Shown piece after piece: positions 1-10,838 of a DNA stretch of 64,000 bases (positions are counted from its first letter, which is position 1; every line of letters starts with the position of its first letter). The translations under genes were made by a program, and so were the position numbers. The notes beneath the pieces are model-generated. The model was not told the origin of the DNA. It saw nothing but the letters and a program-made list of their open reading frames with translations, and ran no database searches. The DNA lies in the NCBI GenBank assembly GCA_960531495.1, contig OY482847.1, positions 30,025,156 to 30,089,155 on the forward strand, read 5' to 3'. The stretch comes from Zeus faber. Its lineage: Eukaryota; Chordata; Actinopteri; Zeiformes; Zeidae.

Positions 1-29
1 GGTTAATAATTAACCACAACACTTCCCAC

Positions 30-1940
30 CTAGATGTTGAATACCATGGTTTAGATTAATGTGTAGAAGCTGTTGAGGGATTCATCGTAGTTAACACTGA
101 AGATGAAGTGTGGCTTGAAGAATTCATCAAAACCTGCCATGGATGTCTGTGCCTTGCAAGTGATGGCCTTGTGGTCAACGTTGACACAAAACCTTTGGAT
201 ATTGTTCTTCTGTTCACAGTCACACAGGCGGAATGGCTGTCCTGGTTCCAAACTCCCAAGGAAGGTCTCAACGCTGGCTCCAATCTGTAACAAAAACATA
301 GAGAGGAACCATGAGAAAACATTTAAATATAAGTGGTGCAAGCACTTATATTTAAATGGCTAACTAAGCTACTGAAAACAAATGTGCCCCAACACAAGAA
401 GTGTCAGTGTCAGAATAACTGCAAAATAAGCACACAAAAACATGGCATACCCTCAGATATCTCAAAACTTGGTTGACAGCTTGATATGGCCTAATTTTAG
501 CACTCTTCTTGTGGCCTTTTGAGCTAGGTGGAAGCAGGTGAACCAACAGTAGAATGCTTGACAGGTCACTTTTCCCAGCCTAGGGACAAAGTAGAAAAAG
601 TATAAGATTGTCAGAAACATTTACATCTGAAATCAACTACGAAAAAAAATCCAGATTATGCCACAGAGAAGATGTGATGGTCTCAGAAGCTTGGAAGTAA
701 ACAAAATATTTTAAAGAGAAAATGAGCCACGCTTATCAGACTCATGTGAGTTTTGCTGCGCAGAAAAGAGGTCTTAAACATGCTCATTAGAAATCAAGTT
801 CTTGCAGTCTGCCAGGATCCTTGGTTTGAAGTAAGTGGGCCATTTTGCCAAAAATTTGCCAGAAACATCCTCATGGTGAAGTCTTGGTCGATCTACAGAA
901 GGAACACCTTAAGTACTTGCAACCCCTCCCAGACATAAGAGCATCCACAAGTGAACTTCCAATGTTTTCATGGTTGTGCAACTGAAAGTGTATAACTATC
1001 AAACATGGGTATGTCTTTCTTACCAAGCCAGGGGTGTCGAGGAAACGCCGGAACACATCCAAGATTGTTGATGTGGTCATGATAGTTGATGTTGAGTCTT
1101 GCTGGTTTCAAACTAGTGTCTGGTGGTATTGAAATCTTGCCCTCATCTCCTCTTTGACAACAAATCAGTTGAATACTTCAATAAGGATATTGCCTAACAG
1201 CATTCCTTGCTAAACAATTGCTTGTCAGGGGAAAATCCCACTTTCTCTTTGGATCATCTTGATAGGTAGTGCTGGTGGAGCGTCTCCGGGACTGAACTGC
1301 AGTGTTGCACTGGACGTTCTTTATCCCCCAGGGCCAAGTAGCCAGATCCGCTGTCTGCATCATAGTAGTGTTCCTGTAAAATTTGAAAAGAAAAACAAAA
1401 CTAACAAAGCACCACAGGGCAAATGCAGAATAAGTTAAGAACATACACATATTGTAATATGCCATTCATTTACAAACTTACATATCAAGTTTTTTGAATA
1501 TGGATATCTGAGATAGGGATATAAAGTGATGATGTCAAGCACATATTTTGTTCACATATAGGTTGGTTGGATCCTCATTTAAAAGTAGAACATATATTGT
1601 TTTTCAAGCTTTAACAGTATAAATGCACTTTATATTGTATTATGGTAATACGGGACCACAGTAATTCAATTGCCTTTAACAACTGAACACGGTTCTGAAC
1701 ATGGTTCTTTGCTCAACGGTTTTCAAAATGGATGCCTACATCCCCGAATAATATATTATTTGTAGAAACATGATTTGCACCAAGGGGAACATTCAATGCT
1801 TACCCATGAACGTCAATCATGTCAGCCACCAGTAGGTTTACCATCTGTTGCCGTGTACCATCCATCAATGTCTTTGTTTTGTCATATTCGTGCAAGATTT
1901 TTTCTCCCCTTGGCTTAGAGTGGAGAACATCTCTCACCAT
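30..1940 (-). pseudogene. SAMD3-like teleost family gene, decayed five-exon 3' half
   Basis: Five consecutive exons read on the minus strand, in gene order 1804-1940, 1024-1373, 777-892, 451-579 and about 30-284. The boundaries carry AG acceptors and GT donors (for example GTAAGC below 1804, GTAAGA below 1024, GTATGC below 451). The translated pieces (HEYDKTKTLMDGTRQQM, KFLAKWPTYFKP, LLPPSSKGHKKSAKI, AGFDEFFKPHFIFSVNYDES) match my memory of a large fish family usually labelled sterile alpha motif domain-containing protein 3-like; its biochemical role is not known to me. Damage is clear: the 1024-1373 exon has TGA and TAG codons in the family frame plus at least one shift, the 777-892 exon needs a frame change to continue, and a TAA at 51-53 replaces a sense codon, after which homologous residues continue to a TAG at 30-32. 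The 5' exons are not identified. I infer a recently inactivated copy. Exon structure is seen; family naming is from memory. Confidence 0.65.
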
Positions 1941-2470
1941 CTAAAAGATAAAGAAGAATCCGAAAGGTAGTAATCATATTAGTCTTCCCGTTAAAAAAAC
2001 ACAGCTCGTCTGCACAGTATCTCTGTTTGGAGGATTAATAACTAATTTCATCCGTTACAAAAGTGGAGGTATATATATGCTGGATTCCACTTTTGCTGAT
2101 TACCGATCAGTTTGGCTTCCTTTCACTCCACTGTTTCTCTCAAGAATCACTGTTGCATCTGATGAATCCGACGGCCCAGAATATTACAGAGTCGCCACCG
2201 AATTACAGAAGCACTTAATAAAAACCTATTAGATTTACAGTACTTCTGGTGGTGGATCCACATTTTTCCCCAGCGAGGCTAAGTCTGACCTTTAGACTGT
2301 TCTGTGGACACCTTGATTGTAAGGTTTGTAAAAGCTGCTCAAACACATCTGCATCCCCTTCTGTCACTGATTCATCTGTCAAGTGCAGCTTTGTCAGTAG
2401 TGGAAGACCTAATATTAGAATACTAGATTTCGAAAAATAAAGAAAAATGGTGCAGAGTTCTTAGTATGCT

Positions 2471-2472
<2 letters not shown>
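1941..2472. other. Unassigned sequence with a coding-like minus-strand stretch
   Basis: No complete gene is visible. On the minus strand, about 2215-2425 stays open and includes LTDESVTEGDADVFEQLL, which has a protein-like composition. It could be another exon of the decayed gene to its left, an unrelated exon relic, or chance. I do not recognise it. Confidence 0.3.
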
Positions 2473-2560
<88 letters not shown>

Positions 2561-2570
2561 GTTATTATTA
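2473..2570. repeat. (ATT)n microsatellite
   Basis: About 98 bp of almost pure ATT trinucleotide repeat, with single interruptions (an ACT near the middle and a GTT near the end). It lies just upstream of the BEL/Pao LTR. The poly-isoleucine frame through it is an artefact. Confidence 0.95.
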
Positions 2571-2659
2571 AGAATGGGAGCATTCTGAACAGTGTGAAGA
2601 ATTTATCATTTTCTTTCATAATATTATAGAAAATTAAAAATAATAAAAGGATTGGCGTT

Positions 2660-3128
2660 GTCACTCCCTGACTTTTTATTAGGTACCTCATGCAGGTGCG
2701 TCTTGGGGTCCTAGTGCCCGTTGAGCTCTTTAGGGATCTCCGCAAATTTATAGCGGTGCGGCAGCTTAAATTTAGTGTACAATAAGTTTCTGACAAAGGC
2801 AAGTTCATTGATATAGAGTTACATAACCTGTTACACTTATGTGTAAAAGCTATAATGTTAGTATGAGCTAAAATAAGAGGTTTGCACTGTAGATCATTAT
2901 GCGCCTGCTTGGTTATTTTGGAATTGTTTAATGATTTGATGTATATCTGTTTGTTTATAACAGATACCATTCAATAATCCATTTAATTATACATTCAACC
3001 ATCCTCTGCTGTGCCACCATCCAGACTTTGTATAAATCAAACAAACAGTTCCAAGCCGTCCGTGTCAACATCTATCTATTCGTAATTATCAATATTGATC
3101 CCTTGAGCTGGATTACTCCGCTCACAGT
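2660..3128 (+). repeat. 5' LTR of a BEL/Pao-type retrotransposon
   Basis: This segment recurs at 5596-5840 plus 7246-7440. Shared landmarks in order are ATCTCCGCAAATT, GCGGCAGC, ACTCATGTGTAAAAGC or a close variant, CCTGYTTGGTTATTTT, ACAGATACCATTCAATAATC, a TATA-like element before AATCAAACAAAC, and TAATTATCAATA. The copies differ at many positions, so the insertion is old. The 5' boundary is uncertain by some tens of bases. The right edge is set by the change to element-internal sequence. Confidence 0.7.
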
Positions 3129-5595
3129 GGCATCATGGACGGACAGGAAGCGGCAACACCTGAGAGAATGACACAAGGGCAAGGAAGGCCAAGGCAGCTT
3201 CCAACACACCTTCTGGGCCATCAGGTCACTCTACTCCTCTATTGCCTTTTACTGATCCCACTCAAGACGTCAGTGGTAGCAACAGCATACATCAGCTGCC
3301 GTCACTCAGCCTGCAGACCAAGCTTGCTGCTACAGCTGTCATGGTAATTTCTGTAAAAAAGGATCGTGGACAAATTCTTTGTTGCGTGTATTTTTATTTC
3401 AGAGGAACAGAGTTAGTCTTTGCAAAGAGAGGAGAGGGAGAGAGCGAATCGCGGGACCCAGCCTGTAGTCAAGTTCACCCGTCCTGCTGGATACAGGAAG
3501 TACGCGTGTATATATGTGGTGAGATGTGTGAGACTGTTGGGGTGGGGTGATGCACTGTCCCGTCTGTTGATGACCTTGAAGTCCTTATAAGGATTTGTCT
3601 TCCACTATGTGTTTTGGTGTGTTCTGTTAGTGGGTCACAGGTGTTTCTTGTAGTGGGAATAACGCGTCCTTGCCTAGAGTGCATGCTGTTCAGACAGTGT
3701 TTTGCAAATATGTTATTGTAGAAGCGGAAAAGGAGGATTTTGCCTGTACACAGCTGACCAACTATGCACACGGCTCAGGCCTACAACTGGTCTATCCCGA
3801 TTATGAACAGTCAATACCACAAAAAAATGGGACTACAAACATATACCAGTAACCTGTCTGGTCAGCTAGACGTTGACGCCGTCCTCCCCCTAGCATAACG
3901 GGCTCGAGGTCATCTCAACACGAACAACCTAAACCCGTCCACCCTTCGAGACCTCTCTCAATGTTGAAGCTGAGGCTCAGAGACTGTCCGCGAGAATTGC
4001 ACAGTGCCATTGGACTGATGGGCCACCGGGTCTCAAGAAAGAGAAGCATACTAGTCCTGTGTTTAGGCCTAGGAGCCCGCCGGTTTCTATCTATCATCGC
4101 TCTGACAACCCCAAGCCTGATAGCAGTAAGACTACAGAGAAAACGCAGTTAGACGTCAAGCATAGGAGTTTCCAGATAATGTGTCAGCAAAATGTGCCAA
4201 GCATTACCTCACGCAGTATCCAGACATTCTCCAACGTTCCCTAGAGGTGATTGAGAAATGGTTAGCTCTCGGTAAGCATTGCAGGAAGTGCGGTCACACC
4301 AGCCAGGAGGTTCACTTCACGTTCCTCCATGCCATCGCCAATATAGGTCCCCTTGTCCACCTCATCACGCAGCAAGACTGAGCCTCACTTGCTAATCTCA
4401 GGCAGCGAGGAAGGGTTTATCTGAAAGTGGTTCCTATTATCATCAGCAATAGGAATAAATCACTGCACACCTATACCATCCTAGATGACAGAGCCGAACA
4501 CACAATCATCCTGCCTTTAGCCGTGCATCACCTGAACCTCAACAGGGAAGTCGAGTCCCTAGCTCTCTGGACGATCCACCATGATGTGAGTCGCCTAACT
4601 AGGTCGTCCGGGGATTTCTATGTGTCCTCTCTATCGTAGCCTTCAGAGCGACATCTAATTCAAGGTGCCTTCACAGCAGGTCAGCTATATCTATCTGTCT
4701 GATAGTATTCAGTGAATACCCTTCAGGAGTGTTACCGTCACTTGAGAGGCATACCACTCCAGCCTCTCCATAAGGTGTACCCGCTCATTCTCATCGGCAA
4801 ACACTACATCAGCCTGATCACAGCTAAAGAATCCGTCAGGTTTGGGCTCAGCGTTGGACCCGCAGTGGTCCCTACAACCCTTGGCTGGGCACTCCAGCGT
4901 CCAAATGGCCTCACACCCCATCAGGTATGAGCCCCAACATGCTACTTCACTTCTCTCCAGCCAAAGCAAGGTGACCTCTGTCAACACGTTGAACGCCTCT
5001 GGCAACTCGATGTCCTTCCATTCCGGAGTGAGAAGCTAGCACTAAGGTCCTGCCAGGACCATGAGGCTGTGAACATCCTTGAAGTACACACTGTAAGGGT
5101 TAAGGTGGGTGACACTCCGGTACGGCACCCTGTTGCTACGTGCCAAGGAGGCACCGCTGCTGAACCCCTCTGCTGAAGTAGTCATGCTTCAGCAGAGGGG
5201 CAGCAAAAAGTACCGTCCATTAACCAACCAATTATTAAGCACCATCAGTGGACAAGTGTTGGATGTAGGAAATGGAGAAGACAGCTCTTATGATGGCGAC
5301 ACACTTTCCCGATGTGTTCACCTGGATCTGCTGAAAAGCGTCCTCCTAGCTTTGCAGCGTTCATTGTAGGCAGGGGCACCCCTTCTGAGATTCTCTCTGA
5401 GAGAGTGAATTTTAGAGGCACAGAGAGCTGAAGGAGGCATTTTCTGCAATGGAGCCGCAGCTACAAAACAGACTAACAAAGTACAGGATTAGGTTTAAGT
5501 TCAATCCTCCAGCAGCCCCTCAATTCGGTGGCGCCTGGGAGGGGGAAAGCCAATCTGTCAAAACAGCTTTGCTGGTGGTTATCCGTGCTCAGGCT
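3129..5595 (+). mobile_element. BEL/Pao retrotransposon internal region, deleted and decayed
   Basis: The interior between two related LTRs carries, on the plus strand and in BEL/Pao order, gag-like or zinc-knuckle remnants (around 4276-4370, Cys-x2-Cys then His residues), an aspartic-protease region and an integrase region. The reverse transcriptase and RNase H that should separate protease from integrase are missing, so the element has lost roughly the central half of a normal internal region. Frames are broken by stops and shifts throughout. The first 700 bp (3129-3900) has a short open frame beginning MDGQEAATPERM and otherwise no clear identity. It cannot encode its own transposition. 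Confidence 0.75.
4427..4930 (+). pseudogene. BEL/Pao aspartic protease domain relic
   Basis: Two plus-strand frames together resemble the retropepsin-type region of BEL/Pao polyproteins. The first (4427-4639) has LDDRAEHTIILPLAVHHLNL, where the LDDRAE stretch sits at the position normally held by the D-[ST]-G-A active-site motif. That change would probably abolish catalysis if it is original. A second frame (4730-4930) has LRGIPLQPLHKVYPLILIG, then a TTLGWALQRPNG segment typical of the end of this region. The frames are separated by stops. In an intact element this enzyme cleaves the gag-pol precursor in the particle. Confidence 0.65.
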
Positions 5596-5600
5596 CTCTC
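5109..5600 (+). pseudogene. BEL/Pao integrase core relic
   Basis: Frames 5109-5369 and 5449-5600 resemble the DDE integrase of BEL/Pao elements. They show an RAKEAPLLNPSAEVV lead-in, a CVHLDLLKSVLLALQRSL stretch equivalent to the strand carrying the first catalytic Asp, and then FNPPAAPQFGGAWEGESQSV, the familiar segment around and after the catalytic Glu. A stop follows the first part and the second continues in another frame, so this is not functional. The coding remnant runs directly into the second LTR. Confidence 0.75.
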
Positions 5601-7440
5601 TGAGGAATCTCCGCAAATTCATAGCAGTGCGGCAGCACTTCAATTCAGTGTTCAATGTCCTCGTAAAAATGTACGTTTATTGATATAGAAAGATTATTAA
5701 ACCTTTTACACTCATGTGTAAAAGCGATATTGTCATTATTAGCTAAAATGTGATGTTTGAACTGTAGGTCATGATGAGCCTGTTTGGTTATTTTTTAATT
5801 GTTAAGTGATTTGAAGAATTTCTGTTTCTTTATTACAGATTAGGGGTGTAAATTGCCACAGACCTGCCGATTCAATATGTGTTGCGATACTTGTGTGCTG
5901 ATTCGATACGTATTGCGATCCTGCAGGTATTGTGATACGATAATACAATATGTATTGCCATTTTCTTTAGACTACTCTTTAAATCACTAGACCTACTGCT
6001 TTGAAATGTCAATTAATGAAAAGTTGTGTTTTTTTGCGATTTGACATTGCCTTTGACATTGGCTCTATAACATAACATTTGAAGTTACTTTAATTTCAAG
6101 TCAAATACTTTTGTGTTCATTTTAGTGTATTGTATTGACTTTTAACATTTTCTATGTGAAGCACTTTGGGCTGCATGTTTCTATGAAAGCAAAGGTGCTA
6201 TAAAGTTGAGTTGAGTTTATTTAGACTAATTTGTAAAGGATAATAACATAAGGTTGCTCTTGCACCAGGAGACAACCTACTTTTGCAAAGCTGCTTCGAT
6301 TGTTGGCTGGCTGGTTGTTTTCGGTACTGTCTTACCGTCATCTGGTAAGACAGTACTGGTGGTGGCGATTCAGATGCGCCCGTATATTTGTGGTGTTGCC
6401 ACAAAATGTAGTGTTGCCGTTGCAACGAGGCATGGATAGATTTACGATGAACTCGTCTATCGTTCTGAAACTGGAGCGGAGAGAGGGAGAGGAAGAGAGG
6501 GAGCGGAGGCTCTCCCCCTCTCCGCTCAGAGCTGTCGAGTAACCACTGGTGATGCCCGTGCAGAGATTTTGAGGGGCAGGCGCTAAAAAAAAAAGAAAAA
6601 AAGGCACATGAACCCCCAGCTCCGGTTGTAGACATTTTGCCGCTCTGGGCAAATGGAGCCGCAGAGCGGAGAGCTGATCACTGGGGTGGACGCCCCGTCA
6701 GAGCGCCCATGATCTGCGTTCTGCTGTTGCTCCGCATCGCAGCCCCCCCACTCCATAAGCAAATCTTGTGATTATAACATATCAAAATATAATCGCAGAG
6801 AGAAAGATTTTATTTATTTTATTTACTTAGTGTCTTACTTATATGGAAAATTTAAAACATGAACCCAAATCAGAGAATTTGAGTTTTTTTGAGTTTCTCC
6901 TCCTCACTGCAGTGCATGCAAGCTCCCGTGCCTGTGTTTCCTACATGTATAAAAAAAAATATATTTTTTAACACAACTGAGTTAAGGGACTGTCCCGTTC
7001 CGTTCCAAACATAACTCTTGCCTTGAACCGAGAGGGTGCAGCATGCACGGGACAGTCTGTGCTCATTGTCGCACGTCTTGAAGAGACACACACTTGTATC
7101 ACGTAAGCGGCGCACTTGGATGACGAGACCCAGAAACAAGAGGTTACGATTCAATTGTTCCTGGAATTATCGATTTGTGAATTGTTTGACAGCAGAATCG
7201 CAATACTTAACTGAATAGATTTTTTCTTACACCACTACTACAGATACCATTCAATAATCCATTTAATTATTCATTCAACATCCTCTGCTACCAAGTACCT
7301 GCTGTACCACTATCCAGGCTTTATATAAATCAAACAAACTGTTCCAAGCCATCCGTGTCAACTCTTTTATCGGAATCCACTGTGGACAGAGTGGTCCCAG
7401 TAGATCTATCTATCAGTAATTATCAATACTCCCCTTTAGG
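5596..7440 (+). repeat. 3' LTR of the BEL/Pao element, split by an insertion
   Basis: The left half (5596-5840) and right half (7246-7440) match the 5' LTR at 2660-3128 when joined. The intervening 5841-7237 is a separate hAT-type insertion with duplicated target sequence. The right half keeps a TATATAAATCAAACAAAC promoter-like block and is slightly longer than the 5' copy near its middle. Confidence 0.7.
5841..7237. mobile_element. hAT-type non-autonomous DNA transposon in a BEL/Pao LTR
   Basis: The element is 1397 bp. The left end begins TAGGGGTGTAA and the right end is TTACACCACTA, an imperfect terminal inverted repeat of 11 bp. The 8-bp target duplication is TTACAGAT (5833-5840) and CTACAGAT (7238-7245), one mismatch. 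An 8-bp duplication with this terminus is characteristic of the hAT superfamily. The interior has sub-terminal repeats of GATTCGATACGTATTGCGAT type and no transposase frame that I recognise. The plus and minus open frames inside it are fortuitous. Confidence 0.8.
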
Positions 7441-9511
7441 GAATGTTTTGAAGGGAAATCTAATCTAACACTGATGAGGCGGGAAGCAGCAACCCTCCCT
7501 CATATTAAAATCTCGTCGGTGGTGCCTGAGTTTTAGGTGAAGGATTGAATTGCGCCACGGAAGTTTAATCTTCCGCCGCAATGCCTCGTGGAAATTAGTC
7601 TCACGCTTATAGGAGACCGATTTGGGTGATACTTGGATGATGCAATGCAACTTGTATTAACCGTTGCAATTCACCGCAACAAAGAGTTCTGGGTCCTCAT
7701 TTCTGTTGACATGTTCCCGTATATTGTGTCCATGCATCTGTTTGCATGCTGACAGAAAGTCAACTCATTTAATACTGTTTGAAGTGGTAACCCCTAATAT
7801 TCCTTCCTTGTCAAAGAAAAGCCATATTTGATATTTATCCCATATTTATTCAGCTGGTACTTTATAATAAACACCCTTTCAATGTGTTTATGTTATGCAT
7901 GTGCTCCTCTTTATACTGTTTCCATTGTTGATGGCGGGGTCCGCTGCATTGCCAGAATGCACTGATCGGGCATGCGCAAGAGGAAGGCATACTTTCGAGT
8001 GAAAAAAATGTCTCGGATTGAAGAGTAGGGTGAACCCAGATGATGAGAAAAACATATTGATGTTTTGAAATAAATTCTATGATTGGTAGTGTAACCCGCT
8101 GAACGCAGGCCATCTCATGGATTTCTCATGGTGGGGGTACGCACAGTGTTTTGTGAAGTTCCATAAGGAAATTGAGCAGCATGGAGATGCACAGCGGAGC
8201 CCAGATCATGGGTCCCTGAGATGGTGCGCATCGGGGTGCCCGTGATCCGTGCACCACGGGCGCCCCAAGGACATGTTCCAAATCAATAGGCATATCTTGC
8301 CCAGACAATCCGCTACTTCGATGCCCATTCACGCTTAAAAAAACCTGCGCTTGATAAAATGGCCACCATAGGTCATCAAGGGGCCAAGAGCCCTTTGATG
8401 CCCCATGCACGTGCCTCGTAAAGACAACCAACCAAAATTTATTTTTGTTTCTCTGAGATTATTGGCCGTGCTATGATTCCATTTCCCTCCATCCAAGGAA
8501 TGATCCGTGTGTGAGAGTGTAACAATTAGCTGCTTAAATGCAGCATTTCCATTGAACGCCCTCGACCACAGACGGCCCGTGAATTATTTGTGCCAGACTC
8601 CATATCAGATCCTGAAACACCATTAGCGGTTAAGGGCCATCGTGTCCAGCTAAATAGCTAGAGGTCATAACAATGAGAGCGCTGAGGGAGCTCCCCACCG
8701 CCTCGCTAAAGATATGAGAGGAGCTGTTTGCTATCAGAGCGATAAAAGGTAGGTAGTGCTAATACTTAGCTGTCTTGCTCTTCCCATCATCTGACCAGAA
8801 GGTGCATTGTGAGTGTACGGACATAACCCCCTTGCAACCCACTGCGGGATTGAGACGGGCGACAGTAACGTGACCCAGGAAAGAGTCTTAGCTTTGATTT
8901 GTCCTCAAACGTGAATGGTTTCTTTGGAGGGGTTTTGGTTCAAAGTCAAGCACATCCTCGATATGTCCGTCCTCGCTCAAAAGGGGTTTCGACGTGTATC
9001 CACCGGAGCGGGCGTCCTAACTTGAAGTAATATGACAAGTGGCAGTTAATCATCAGCTATTAACTTCAGATGGAGGTTCAGAAAACGCTGTTTATAGGCG
9101 ATGAGGAAATCCCTTTAATTTCAAGATTCAGTTGTGTCCCAGGGGAGCCCTCGGCTACCTATTCAAATTCGGAAACAGGTTAAAACCCAGAGAGCGCTGT
9201 GAGTGGCATTCACGGGTGGCAGGTCAGAAAGGGACCAAACAGACGGGTAATTCTTTAAACACACCCATTTAAAGCCAACCCCCCCCCCTCATCTACGGAG
9301 CGATGATCATCATGAATATAAGGGGATTTCTTTATTGACTTTATTACAGTAGCATTCTTTCTGTTCCATATAACATCCTACTTAGCGGCCTTGTACTGAA
9401 ACTGGCTCAGTGCACTATAGGGTAGGTTCCCACTCACGGTGAGGTATGATGCACCACGCCGGTCTCACGGGTCAATACAGTCTCAATATTAAGGATGTTA
9501 ATATTGTTAAT
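7441..9511. other. Intergenic or intronic DNA without recognised genes
   Basis: No open frame here looks like a protein and no transposon end is visible. The 8500-9250 part has mixed composition, few stop-poor frames and no simple repeats, as expected for unique regulatory or anonymous DNA. A short run of C lies near 9281-9288. Confidence 0.4.
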
Positions 9512-9936
9512 TGTTATGGAAACAAATTATCGCAGAGGAAATTTGTTCTTTATTCCTTCCTGCATGAAATCTGATCCAATACTGCCATCACTTTGAAGCG
9601 TGGTATGCTGAGTGGCCCCAGGTGCAGAGAACGAGGCAGAGGCAGCGATGGTTTTACTTGTAACAAGCACAAGAAACGGACCAAAGACAAGTGAGAATTT
9701 CGTGGGCTTGGCAACGAGAGCGTTGCCAGGAGTCTAGACAAACTCAAGACTCACCCCGGAAGGACACAAAAGACCGGGTACAAATAGGAAAGACAAAACG
9801 AGACACCGGTGAAACATATGACAAAATGAGGCTGGGTAATCGGAAACAGAAACAGGTGAAACAAAGCAACATTGATGAGGCAGCACTGGCGGCATCTAGC
9901 GGCCGATGCCGAAAGGACCCGGGCGAAACCCTGACA
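9512..9936 (-). repeat. Candidate solo LTR (minus orientation)
   Basis: Read on the minus strand the segment starts TGTCAGGGTTTCGCCCGG and ends TTTCCATAACA, that is TG...CA ends with short inverted TGT/ACA termini. An AATAAA signal (rc of TTTATT near 9551) sits about 40 bp before the 3' end, as in an LTR R/U5 region. No matching 5-bp target duplication is evident (TTAAT versus GGCTT), so the boundaries or the identity may be wrong. The two open frames crossing it are not proteins. Confidence 0.4.
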
Positions 9937-10795
9937 GGCTTATCATTTCAATGTACTGCACGCCGACCGCCGACCAACTGTTCAATATTTTTTAATCATT
10001 TTAAAGTGAGAATCCATATAACGTTACTTTGACAGCTCATTCATTTCTCTTTAAGCATCCATGACTTAACGTGGGGGCTTCGCCTGCGGGGGGGGGGGGG
10101 GGGGGGGGGGGGGGGACACGTGAGGCGACTACAGCTGAAAGAGAAAGTAATTTGTTCTGTCATGACTTAAAAAGCGCCTCGCTTTGAAGATAAGTTGCGC
10201 TGAACAACTGCAGCGGCGCCTAACCACCATCTGCTCGCGCTTTTTCTTGGAGTTTACTGCACTCCCCGCTCGCCTTCACCTGGAAATCCAATGGTTTCCG
10301 TCTCGCACCACTGGCTCCATCTCTGCTTGTTCTTTGTAGTTTACGTCACATGCTCAAAAGGCCTTGTCCCATTGAATAATTTGGTCGGGATGTAAGGTGT
10401 ACGTGGCAGGCACAGCGAAGACTGTTGATCACTGATTTGCATCCCCCCCGCAACACTGAGTCATTGTCTTTGAACAAAGGGACTCGGGTATGACTGCGCG
10501 GCTGCCATCTAAAAGGGGTAGAGCGACGGGGAGAAAGTCCCGGGGTCCTTCCTTGCTCCATCCCCCCGGAGCCTTTCGCATTCAAATTCATTCCTTTCGC
10601 CCCGGCAAAACGGCTGCTTGCGCTCTTTTGTTTTCGCGCTTGTTTGACCCTTTCGGCGGAACGAGAGGGAACGACTCCGAGGGTTCTTCAAGGGAATGCC
10701 GCGCGGGCCGCGGAGCAGATTACTATTTACAGCCTCCATCAGAGAGGCAGTCATCTAATTTGTGAATTCCCATTTCTTCCATCGGGGGAAAGGCA

Positions 10796-10798
<3 letters not shown>
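9937..10798. other. GC-richer non-coding segment with a poly-G tract
   Basis: No gene is recognised. The part 10150-10760 is richer in G+C and CpG than its neighbours (for example the GCCGCGCGGGCCGCGGAG stretch near 10698). It lacks a credible exon. It could be a small CpG island or a conserved non-coding block. Confidence 0.35.
10088..10115. repeat. Poly-G tract (28 G)
   Basis: An uninterrupted run of 28 G on the plus strand, immediately followed by ACACGTGAGG. Such a tract can form quadruplex structures and is error-prone in sequencing, so its length is unreliable. Confidence 0.95.
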
Positions 10799-10832
<34 letters not shown>

Positions 10833-10838
10833 CTCTCT
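10799..10838. repeat. (CT)n microsatellite
   Basis: About 40 bp of CT repeat with one CG interruption. It is followed by a pyrimidine-rich CCACCCCC region that continues to about 10880. Confidence 0.95.

Noticed and set aside
2461..2970. 169-codon minus-strand frame
   Set aside because: Half of it is poly-isoleucine from the (ATT)n repeat and the rest is the antisense of a BEL/Pao LTR.
6198..6652. Two minus-strand frames of 104-145 codons
   Set aside because: They lie inside the non-autonomous hAT-type element and show no transposase or other domain.
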